A DNA stretch of 9,673 bases from an uncultured Hungatella sp. GTDB lineage: Bacteria; Bacillota; Clostridia; Lachnospirales; Lachnospiraceae. The position numbers and the translations under genes are program-made. Numbering within the stretch: the stretch's first letter is position 1; the number at the start of each line of letters is the position of its first letter. The stretch covers positions 27,291 to 36,963 of the forward strand of contig CAJUJV010000018.1 in NCBI GenBank assembly GCA_910586845.1, written 5' to 3'. The notes below the pieces were generated by a model. That model worked only from the letters and a program-made list of their open reading frames with translations, was not told the origin of the DNA and did no database searches. This document shows positions 1 to 5,669 of this stretch, one piece after another.

Positions 1-1289
1 TTCATCTCGCCGGTTCCCGCGCTCACCAGGTCGATACAGCCCCAGGTGGTATAGCCCATAAGGTCTACTCCGTCGATCTCCACAGCCTCCTTCATGGCAC
101 TGATATGCTGCCTTAAGTAATCAATTCGGTAATCGTCCTCGATGCTGCCATCCTCCTTCACCTCATCCACGGCTCCCATGCCGTTTTCCACCACATACAG
201 GGGAACCTGATAGCGGTCGTACAGATTGTTGAGGGACACCCGAAGCCCTACAGGGTCGATCTGCCAGCCCCAGTCCGTGGCCTTCAGATAGGGGTTCTTG
301 CCGCCCCACACCATGTTGCCGGAGAGACGCTCGATGTCGGCCTCACCCTCAATGTTGGACTGATAGTAACTAAAAGAAATGAAATCCACGGTTCCCTCTC
401 TCAGGATCTCCTCATCCCCCGGCTCCATGTCGGGCTCGCAGCCCCATTTCTTCCACAGGGATCTGCAGGTGTTGGTGTAACGTCCCCGCACATGGACGTC
501 GCCGCAGTAATAGATCTGCACCATCTTATCCCTGGCGATCACCTGATCCGCAGGGCTGCAGGTGGCAGCGTACCGCAGGGGATAGATCAGCATACAGCCG
601 ATCTGAAAGTCCGGATTGATCTCATGACCTTCCTTCACCGTCAGAGCGCTGGCCAGAAGCTGATAATGCATGGCCTGCAATTTGGTTTTCTCCTGGTTCT
701 CCCCTTCCTCAAAAATCAGCCCCGCCTGGTGCCACGGTCTCCAGTGGGTCAGCAGCGCATTGATCTCATTGAGGGTCAGCCAGTATTTCACCTTGTCCTT
801 GTACCGCTCCATGACCACCTTGGCGTAGCGGACCGCCAGCTCCACCAGCTTCCGGTTCCTCCAGGAGCCGTACTTCTTCACCAGCTTCAGGGGCATCTCA
901 TAGTGGTGGATGGTCACCAGAGGCTCGATCCCGTACTTGCGCAGCTCGTCAAAGACCTGGTCATAAAAAGCCAGCCCTTCCTCATTGGGCTCCTCCTCGT
1001 CGCCCCGGGGGAAGATGCGGGTCCAGGCGATGCTCATGCGGAAAGTGGTAAATCCCATCTCCGCGAACAGAGCGATGTCCTCCTTGTAGTGGTGATAAAA
1101 ATCCACGGCCTCATAGCTGGGATAGTACACTCCCTCCATCACCTCCTCATCGATGACCCGGGTGACTCCATGGCTGGCTCCACGCTCCATGTCGATGACG
1201 CTGACGCCCTTGCCGCCCTCCTGCCATGCTCCTTCGTACTGGTTGGCGGCTGTAGCGCCGCCCCAGAAAAATCCCTCTTTAAATCCCAT
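1..1289 (-). CDS. Glycoside hydrolase family 1, probable 6-phospho-beta-glucosidase (3' end cut by window edge)
   Basis: Cytoplasmic retaining beta-glycosidase of family GH1; with a PTS permease next door the likely substrate is a 6-phospho-beta-glucoside imported by that permease. The ATG at 1289 follows a GGGAGG ribosome site and starts MGFKEGFFWG; the N-terminal GGATAANQYEG (residues 10-20) is typical of GH1. The acid/base motif TLNEIN places the glutamate at residue 175, and YVVENG places the nucleophile glutamate at residue 368. About 429 codons are visible of a usual 470-480, so roughly the last 45-50 residues are missing, including the C-terminal phosphate-binding loop that separates 6-phospho enzymes from plain beta-glucosidases. 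Phosphate specificity is therefore inferred from context, not seen. The gene begins 3 bp after the EIIC stop codon, so the two are almost certainly cotranscribed and translationally coupled. Confidence 0.96.
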   Translation of the reverse strand, partial: MGFKEGFFWGGATAANQYEGAWQEGGKGVSVIDMERGASHGVTRVIDEEVMEGVYYPSYEAVDFYHHYKEDIALFAEMGFTTFRMSIAWTRIFPRGDEEEPNEEGLAFYDQVFDELRKYGIEPLVTIHHYEMPLKLVKKYGSWRNRKLVELAVRYAKVVMERYKDKVKYWLTLNEINALLTHWRPWHQAGLIFEEGENQEKTKLQAMHYQLLASALTVKEGHEINPDFQIGCMLIYPLRYAATCSPADQVIARDKMVQIYYCGDVHVRGRYTNTCRSLWKKWGCEPDMEPGDEEILREGTVDFISFSYYQSNIEGEADIERLSGNMVWGGKNPYLKATDWGWQIDPVGLRVSLNNLYDRYQVPLYVVENGMGAVDEVKEDGSIEDDYRIDYLRQHISAMKEAVEIDGVDLMGYTTWGCIDLVSAGTGEM

Positions 1290-1292
1290 AGT

Positions 1293-2606
1293 TTAAACCT
1301 CCCTTTCCGCTGCTTCCAGCGCGTTCTGCTGTTTCTCATAGATCGCTACAAATGGCAGGTAAACCAGTACCGATATGGCGATGGAAACCAACTGAATGAT
1401 CCCGCCCATGATCTTTCCGCCTGAGGCCAGGAAACCGAACAGGAACGGCGGCATGGTCCAGGGAACACTTATGTACATAATCGGGCAGAGGCCGATGGCT
1501 GTGGTGATGTAGCCGAAGATCATGGTCACAACCGGCGACAGAATGAACGGTATGATCAAAATCGGATTCAGCACAATGGGGATACCGAACATGCAGATCT
1601 CGTTGATGTTGAACATATTGGGAACCAGGGTCAGCTTGGCGATGGAGCGGTTCTCCTCCCTCTTTCCGATGAGCAGGATGGCGATGGTCAGACCGATCAT
1701 CATGCCCGTGCCGCCGGTGGCCCGGAACGCCCGGTAAAAGGCCCAGTTAACAATGTTGGTGGCAGCGCCTCCCGCCTCCACGGCCGCGGCGTTCTCAGCG
1801 ATGAGGGCCAGCATAAGAGGATTGACGATACCGGAGATCATGCTGTCCCCGTGGAGTCCCACTGCCCAGAACACAGATGAGATGATGCTGAAGGCCAGCA
1901 CTCCGGGGAGAGAGGTGGACAGTCCCATAAGAGGCTTCTGGATCACGGAGAAGATCAGGTCATTTAAATACTTGCCTCCCGTAACCGCCTGCACCCCCAG
2001 ACTCAGGAGGGAGGTAACGATCAGCACGATACACCCGGGAATCATATACTCAAAGGATTTTGAGATCCCTGCCGGCACCTGAGGCGGCAGCTTGATCTTT
2101 AAAGCGTCAACCTTATAGAGAAGACGGAACAGCTCCAATGCCACGATGCCGATGATCATTCCCGTAAAGAGACCGGAAGCTCCCAGCTCATTGGCGAAGA
2201 TACCGCTTATGTTCACCGCATCCTTGGCTCCCTCCACGATCTTCGCCGTGTTTGTCACGGACACCAGAGCTGCCACGGCGAAGAATCCGCAGAACTTTTC
2301 CTCCAGCTCATAGACTCTGGCCATCTCCAGGCCAATGAAAAAGGTGATGCACAGAGCCATGATCCCCTGGGTACAGAAGTTAAGAGCCGAAAACGCCGGG
2401 TTCAAAAAACTCAATTTCATGATAGGCGGCCAGATGGCTCCCAGGCCGTTCTTGGCGTTGACCAGCACTCCGGTCCACAGCGTGCCCACCGCCGCCATGA
2501 TGATAAACGGCATGAAAGACTGGAACGCGTTCTTAATCACTGATAAATACTTGTTTTCATTTGCCCATGCGCCGAATGCGGCCAGGGTGTTTTGAAATTT
2601 CTCCAT
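1293..2606 (-). CDS. PTS system EIIC component, CelB-type (cellobiose/oligo-beta-glucoside family)
   Basis: Membrane permease domain of a lactose/cellobiose-family PTS; it translocates a sugar that is phosphorylated by separate EIIA/EIIB proteins, neither of which is in the window. 437 residues, the normal length for a stand-alone EIIC, made of repeated hydrophobic segments from about residue 23 to 425. Family landmarks are PPQVPAGIS (174-182), the GLHGD motif with His252 in the translocation region, and NINEICMFGIP (from 333), whose Asn-Glu resembles the usual NINEPxxFG motif. The ATG at 2606 has an excellent AGGAGG site 6 bp upstream, and an extended -10 promoter with two operator-like dyads lies 87-165 bp upstream, so this start is preferred. 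The reading frame is nevertheless open upstream into an oxidoreductase gene (see the longer entry), so a larger fusion product cannot be excluded. GH1 follows 3 bp downstream. Confidence 0.94.
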   Translation of the reverse strand: MEKFQNTLAAFGAWANENKYLSVIKNAFQSFMPFIIMAAVGTLWTGVLVNAKNGLGAIWPPIMKLSFLNPAFSALNFCTQGIMALCITFFIGLEMARVYELEEKFCGFFAVAALVSVTNTAKIVEGAKDAVNISGIFANELGASGLFTGMIIGIVALELFRLLYKVDALKIKLPPQVPAGISKSFEYMIPGCIVLIVTSLLSLGVQAVTGGKYLNDLIFSVIQKPLMGLSTSLPGVLAFSIISSVFWAVGLHGDSMISGIVNPLMLALIAENAAAVEAGGAATNIVNWAFYRAFRATGGTGMMIGLTIAILLIGKREENRSIAKLTLVPNMFNINEICMFGIPIVLNPILIIPFILSPVVTMIFGYITTAIGLCPIMYISVPWTMPPFLFGFLASGGKIMGGIIQLVSIAISVLVYLPFVAIYEKQQNALEAAEREV

Positions 2607-3638
2607 GGTAACCCTCCTGATATTTTTTGTTCTCACCGAGATAGTTTTTTGCTTCGGCTCTCCTGCAGGTATGGCCGTTTCTTTATGATACCAGTATAAC
2701 ACTTCTGTATAAAACGTGGTTTTATCTTCCCCTCCAAATTCCCATGGAAAGACGAAACAGCGTTTCATCTCACCGCCGCTTCTGTCCATGGCCGGTGAAG
2801 AACCGGGCCGCAGGCGCTTTCGCCCGCAGCCCGGCTGTCCCGGCATGTAGAACATCTTCAGATGCTCTTCCTGGCGGTCGTCGGTCTCTTTCACAAACAT
2901 TCCCTTTTTGCCGTAGACGATAAACTTGGGTCTGCTTTTCACCCGAAAATAGCTGGACTTTACAGACACCTTCAGGGTTCCATAATACATGTCGATGTCA
3001 AAATAATCGTTCATGCGGCCCTCGCCCAGCAGCTGCCGCACATCATAGTGAATCCGGTCAGGCTCCCCGAAATAGCTGATCACCTGGTCCAGGGTATGGC
3101 ACCCATGGCCGTAGAGGTAAGAGCCGGCGGGGCTGAAGGTTCTCCCCTCCGGGATCTGGGGGCGGTAATAGTCGTAGTGCATCTCCAGTTCCAGCAGGTC
3201 CCCCAGCTTCCTGCTCTCGATCACCTTCTGAACCGTGAGAAAATCGCCGTCATACCTGCGGTTCTGGTAAGCGGAGCAGTACAGTCCTTTTTTCTTCGCC
3301 AGAGTGAAAATCTCCTGGGCCTGAGCCCTGGTAGGCATAAACGGCTTCTCGCAGAGGCAGTGCTTCCCGCTCTCCAGCGCCCTCTTTGTGTACTCATAGT
3401 GGAAATCAGGCCGGGTGTTCACCACCACCAGGTCGATCTCCGGATCCTGAAACACCTCATCCGGGTTTTCCGTATATGTGACCCCAGGAAGTTCCGCCCA
3501 GACATCATGGCGGACATGAGGATCAAAGATCGTTTTAATCACGAATTTGTCCTTCCTCTGAATCACAAAGGGGATATGGTAGCGGTTCGCGCTCTTTCCG
3601 TTGCCGATATAGGCCAATACTAATTGGTTGTCAATCAT
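1293..3638 (-). CDS. Gfo/Idh/MocA-family oxidoreductase lacking its C-terminus, open in frame into the EIIC gene
   Basis: Residues 1-270 (3638 down to about 2829) are a clear Gfo/Idh/MocA sugar dehydrogenase of the YdgJ-like type: Rossmann motif GNGKSANRYH (12-21), EKP (97-99) with the catalytic-type Lys98, and YGHGCHTLDQ (176-185) with His181. The aspartate normally four residues before that histidine is Gly177 here. After PGQPG (266-270) homology stops; the family usually continues for about 75-85 more residues. Instead, 74 codons of unrelated sequence (hairpin, operators, promoter) remain free of stops and join the EIIC start at 2606, giving a 781-residue open frame. The ATG at 3638 overlaps the previous gene's stop by 8 bp, which suggests translational coupling; the in-frame TTG at 3650 lacks a sensible ribosome-site distance. 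Most likely this is a truncated dehydrogenase whose stop codon was lost by deletion or insertion. A true dehydrogenase-permease fusion or an assembly error are alternatives. Confidence 0.75.
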   Translation of the reverse strand: MIDNQLVLAYIGNGKSANRYHIPFVIQRKDKFVIKTIFDPHVRHDVWAELPGVTYTENPDEVFQDPEIDLVVVNTRPDFHYEYTKRALESGKHCLCEKPFMPTRAQAQEIFTLAKKKGLYCSAYQNRRYDGDFLTVQKVIESRKLGDLLELEMHYDYYRPQIPEGRTFSPAGSYLYGHGCHTLDQVISYFGEPDRIHYDVRQLLGEGRMNDYFDIDMYYGTLKVSVKSSYFRVKSRPKFIVYGKKGMFVKETDDRQEEHLKMFYMPGQPGCGRKRLRPGSSPAMDRSGGEMKRCFVFPWEFGGEDKTTFYTEVLYWYHKETAIPAGEPKQKTISVRTKNIRRVTMEKFQNTLAAFGAWANENKYLSVIKNAFQSFMPFIIMAAVGTLWTGVLVNAKNGLGAIWPPIMKLSFLNPAFSALNFCTQGIMALCITFFIGLEMARVYELEEKFCGFFAVAALVSVTNTAKIVEGAKDAVNISGIFANELGASGLFTGMIIGIVALELFRLLYKVDALKIKLPPQVPAGISKSFEYMIPGCIVLIVTSLLSLGVQAVTGGKYLNDLIFSVIQKPLMGLSTSLPGVLAFSIISSVFWAVGLHGDSMISGIVNPLMLALIAENAAAVEAGGAATNIVNWAFYRAFRATGGTGMMIGLTIAILLIGKREENRSIAKLTLVPNMFNINEICMFGIPIVLNPILIIPFILSPVVTMIFGYITTAIGLCPIMYISVPWTMPPFLFGFLASGGKIMGGIIQLVSIAISVLVYLPFVAIYEKQQNALEAAEREV
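2693..2698 (-). promoter_or_regulatory. Extended -10 promoter of the EIIC-GH1 unit
   Basis: On the minus strand TGTTATACT forms an extended -10 (TG-n-TATACT). The -35 position 17 bp upstream reads AACCAC, which is not a -35 box, and is covered by the operator-like dyad at 2709-2725. The predicted transcript start is near 2686, giving an 80-nt leader before the EIIC ATG at 2606. The promoter lies inside the open frame that continues from the upstream oxidoreductase. Inferred from motif and matching arrangement at 4545-4550. Confidence 0.6.
2709..2725. promoter_or_regulatory. Operator-like dyad, EIIC promoter, proximal site
   Basis: Perfect 7-bp inverted repeat with a 3-bp centre, ATAAAAC-CAC-GTTTTAT on the minus strand. 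It is centred 19 bp upstream of the -10 box and covers the -35 region. It matches the dyads at 4562-4578 and 4605-4621 and is paired with the dyad at 2752-2768, centre to centre 43 bp. The likely ligand is the RpiR-family protein encoded at 4638-5537; that assignment is inferred from proximity. Confidence 0.72.
2752..2768. promoter_or_regulatory. Operator-like dyad, EIIC promoter, distal site
   Basis: Minus strand ATGAAAC-GCT-GTTTCGT, an 8-bp stem (one G-T) if one flanking base pair is included. It matches 11 of 14 fixed positions of ATAAAAC-NNN-GTTTTAT and is 15/17 identical to the distal site at 4605-4621 read on the same strand. It lies exactly 26 bp upstream of the proximal site, as in the other pair. 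Confidence 0.68.
2803..2834 (-). other. GC-rich hairpin at the point where oxidoreductase homology ends
   Basis: Minus strand: a 14-bp stem (two G-T wobbles) with an AAAG tetraloop; left arm CCGGGCTGCGGGCG, right arm CGCCTGCGGCCCGG. A second 5-bp hairpin (CCGGT-TCTTC-ACCGG) partly overlaps the right arm. It starts at codon 269-270 of the oxidoreductase, the last conserved residues. It could be a terminator of the upstream transcript, although the following TTCTT is a weak U-tract, or a REP-like palindromic element. Structure is seen; function is inferred. Confidence 0.6.
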
Positions 3639-4503
3639 TGTCAAACACAACTCCTTCCTCCTGCCTTGTCTTTGTCACCAGCCTGGCGATATCCAGGCTT
3701 AAGTTCAAAAGCTCCTCCTGCTTTTTGTAATCTCCCTCATTTACCATCCGGATAAACTCCGCAAACTCATAGTACAGGCGGTGTTCTGTCTGGCCGAACT
3801 GCCGAAGCTCCTCCCTGCCGTCATTGTAGAGAATCTTATATTCCGTCATCTGGTTCACCGGTTTCTCGATGACCACAGCCCCCAGATCTCCCTGTATGGT
3901 GGAGCGGACAGGCGCTTTGCAGTCCTTGGCCCCGATGCTCACCGCCTTGAAGGTTCCGTAGTCGTAGAACATCATGCCGCTGGTATCGATTCCTTTGGCG
4001 ATGTTGGCGCGGTACTCCGCCTTTTTCGGCGGGCCGAACAGATTTAAGATGGCGTGGACATTGTAGATATTGATATCCATGAGAGCGCCGCCGGACTTGT
4101 GATAATCAAAGGCCGGCAGGATGGTTCCCTCCTTAAAAGCGTCATAGCGGGAAGAATACTGGCTGTAGTTGAAAGACACCACCTTGAGCTCCCCCAGTTT
4201 CTCAAGGTCCTCTTTCAGCCCCAGAAAGGACGGCAGATAATGGATATTCATGGCTTCGAATATCATCAGGCTTTGCTGTCTCGCGATGGCTATCAGTTCC
4301 TCCAGTTCCCGCCCGTTAGAAGTCACCGGCTTCTCGATAATCACATGTTTTCCGTTCTCCAGCGCTTTTTTCGCGAATGGGAAATGGAGATGGTTTGGCA
4401 AGGCCACATAGACCGTGTCCACATCGGACTCCAGCTCCAGACGGTGGATGGTTTTCATCAGCGCTTTAACAATCATTCCTGTTCCTAAAATACCAAGTTT
4501 CAA
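3631..4503 (-). CDS. Gfo/Idh/MocA-family oxidoreductase with an internal deletion in the NAD(P)-binding domain
   Basis: NAD(P)-dependent sugar or polyol dehydrogenase family, cytoplasmic; the substrate is not predictable but is probably a sugar from the neighbouring PTS/GH1 pathway. It opens with the Rossmann motif MKLGILGTGMIVK (1-13), then reaches SDVDTVYVALPNHLH at 26-40 and EKP at 57-59, where relatives have EKP near residue 92-97. About 35-40 residues covering the second and third Rossmann strands, the site that normally binds the adenosine ribose, appear to be missing in frame. The rest is intact: GGALMD (138-143) and His150 of the D-x-H catalytic motif, then a full C-terminal sheet domain, 290 residues against a usual 325-330. 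The start is TTG at 4503, nine bases after an AAGGAGG site. A paired-operator promoter lies 40-120 bp upstream. The stop overlaps the start of the next oxidoreductase by 8 bp. Cofactor binding is doubtful. Confidence 0.88.
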   Translation of the reverse strand: MKLGILGTGMIVKALMKTIHRLELESDVDTVYVALPNHLHFPFAKKALENGKHVIIEKPVTSNGRELEELIAIARQQSLMIFEAMNIHYLPSFLGLKEDLEKLGELKVVSFNYSQYSSRYDAFKEGTILPAFDYHKSGGALMDINIYNVHAILNLFGPPKKAEYRANIAKGIDTSGMMFYDYGTFKAVSIGAKDCKAPVRSTIQGDLGAVVIEKPVNQMTEYKILYNDGREELRQFGQTEHRLYYEFAEFIRMVNEGDYKKQEELLNLSLDIARLVTKTRQEEGVVFDND

Positions 4504-4544
4504 TATACTTCTCCTCCTTTGACCTGCTTTTTTCTCATGTCAAA

Positions 4545-4550
4545 AGTATA
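4545..4550 (-). promoter_or_regulatory. Extended -10 promoter of the oxidoreductase unit
   Basis: Minus strand TGGTATACT is an extended -10 (TG-n-TATACT). The -35 position, ACACCG, is not a match to consensus and lies inside the proximal operator-like dyad at 4562-4578. The predicted start of transcription near 4538 leaves a leader of about 35 nt before the TTG start at 4503. The layout copies that of the EIIC promoter to within 1 bp. Confidence 0.62.
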
Positions 4551-4561
4551 CCACAGGCAAT

Positions 4562-4578
4562 ATAAAACGGTGTTTTGT
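4562..4578. promoter_or_regulatory. Operator-like dyad, oxidoreductase promoter, proximal site
   Basis: Plus strand ATAAAAC-GGT-GTTTTGT, 14/17 identical to the plus-strand reading of 2709-2725. It is centred 20 bp upstream of the -10 box. Together with 4605-4621 it also forms a perfect 15-bp inverted repeat with a 24-bp spacer, so each dyad is itself one arm of a larger palindrome. Confidence 0.72.
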
Positions 4579-4604
4579 CCTTAAGGCCCATAAAAAACCA
4601 AAAG

Positions 4605-4621
4605 ACAAAACACCGTTTCAT
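4605..4621. promoter_or_regulatory. Operator-like dyad, oxidoreductase promoter, distal site
   Basis: Plus strand ACAAAAC-ACC-GTTTCAT; 12 of 14 fixed positions match ATAAAAC-NNN-GTTTTAT. Its centre is 43 bp from that of the proximal site, about four helical turns, placing both on the same DNA face. It lies just 17 bp after the regulator's stop codon. The large palindrome it forms with the proximal site might also slow transcription leaving the regulator gene. Confidence 0.68.
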
Positions 4622-4637
4622 TATGATGGGAAAGTTT

Positions 4638-5537
4638 TCAGTTGATCTGCCCGTCCTCCCGAATCCCCTCTGAGGTGGAGTACCTCCGTTTATCCACAGC
4701 CCGGGCCATGCTTACTTTATAATCCAGATTGTCCTCAAAATTCCTGGCGAAATAACAGCCAAATATGGTGTCCAGCAAGAAAAGCGTGGAGGATTCCGTG
4801 GCAAAGGCTCCGATCTTGGAATACAGTTTTTCCTGGGACGCTATGGTCAGCACATGGTTCGAGTAATCCCTCAGCAGATTATCTCCCATACTGGTGATGC
4901 CGACAATGGTCACCCCATGGTCCTTAAGTCCCGGCAAAAGATGCATGGGATTGCGGATCACATCATTTACCGAATAGGAGATCACAATCGCGCAGTCCTC
5001 TTTCCCCAGAGTCTCCACCTGATACCGCTCCTCCACATGATTCACCAGTTCTACAGCCCGGCCGATCAGCAGCATCTTGTGCTGAAAAATCTCTTCCAGG
5101 TATCGGTTGACGCTGGTCCCGAACAGGCAGATCCGCCTTGCCCCAATAAGCGCGTCCACGATCTGGTCCACAGTATCCCTATGAAGCATCTCTATGGTAT
5201 CCCGGATAGCCGCTTCCTTGACAGCGGCAATATTTCCGGCGATCTCAAGAGGCGAACTTCCTCCCTCAAAAGGCATATTCACATTGACGTTGGTCTTGTG
5301 CGTCTCCAGATACCTTACTTCCTCCACAAATGCCGCCATAAATTCATTCCAGCCTGAGTACCCAAGTTTCTTGGCCACCCGGGACAGGGCGGCTTTGGAA
5401 GAGAAGGTCTCATCCGCGATCTTCTGCATGGAATATGTATGGATTCTTTTTCGCTCTTTTAGCAAAAACTCACTGATCGTTTTCCGCGCGTCCTGAGAAT
5501 GTATGGACATCTGTTCCAGCTTTTGTGACAGCAGCAT
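4638..5537 (-). CDS. RpiR-family transcriptional regulator (HTH plus SIS sugar-phosphate domain)
   Basis: DNA-binding regulator that senses a phosphorylated sugar. 299 residues, standard length. The N-terminal HTH_6-type domain covers about residues 1-75, with the helix-turn-helix around YSMQKIADETFSSKAALSRVAKKLGY (35-60, only key parts conserved). The SIS domain runs from about 128 to 260, with the phosphosugar loop FGTSVNR (139-145) and a second serine loop ISYSVND (186-192). ATG at 5537 follows a GGGGAGG site. It is the only regulator in the window, and four matching dyads flank the two promoters downstream, so it probably controls the oxidoreductase and EIIC-GH1 units in response to a 6-phosphoglycoside or its product. 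No copy of the dyad is seen upstream of its own gene, so autoregulation through that site is not supported. Repressor or activator is undecided; RpiR members of both kinds are known. Confidence 0.95.
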   Translation of the reverse strand: MLLSQKLEQMSIHSQDARKTISEFLLKERKRIHTYSMQKIADETFSSKAALSRVAKKLGYSGWNEFMAAFVEEVRYLETHKTNVNVNMPFEGGSSPLEIAGNIAAVKEAAIRDTIEMLHRDTVDQIVDALIGARRICLFGTSVNRYLEEIFQHKMLLIGRAVELVNHVEERYQVETLGKEDCAIVISYSVNDVIRNPMHLLPGLKDHGVTIVGITSMGDNLLRDYSNHVLTIASQEKLYSKIGAFATESSTLFLLDTIFGCYFARNFEDNLDYKVSMARAVDKRRYSTSEGIREDGQIN

Positions 5538-5577
5538 AGGCTTCCTCCCCTTTTCCTGTGATTACTTAACGATGTAC

Positions 5578-5607
5578 CTATAGAGAATCCGTCACCCTTT
5601 TTTTCAT
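5578..5607 (-). CDS. Possible 9-codon leader peptide upstream of the RpiR gene
   Basis: ATG at 5607 is preceded by GAGAGG nine bases upstream and encodes MKKRVTDSL before a TAG. It ends 40 bp before the regulator start. It may be a leader peptide or may simply be chance; the AT-rich stretch TTTATTATG could instead be part of a promoter -10. There is no evidence for conservation in the window. Confidence 0.15.
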   Translation of the reverse strand: MKKRVTDSL

Positions 5608-5669
5608 AATAAATTTCCTCTCTTTCCTTTGGCTTTCTACTTGTCTTTTTCTTCTGCCGGTTAAAGACC

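Noticed and set aside
492..1424. 310-residue open frame on the plus strand
   Set aside because: It is antisense to the GH1 gene, whose motifs (TLNEIN, VENG) are unmistakable. The plus frame has no recognisable domain and no ribosome site.
2752..2768. CcpA catabolite (cre) site
   Set aside because: The dyad has a 3-bp centre and does not align with TGNNANCGNTNNCA; the CG falls one base out of register. Its match to the other three dyads is much better.
4516..4546. Hairpin CTTTTGAC / GTCAAAGG that would mask the ribosome site of the first oxidoreductase
   Set aside because: The upstream arm overlaps the -10 box and would lie before the predicted transcript start, so it would not be in the RNA.
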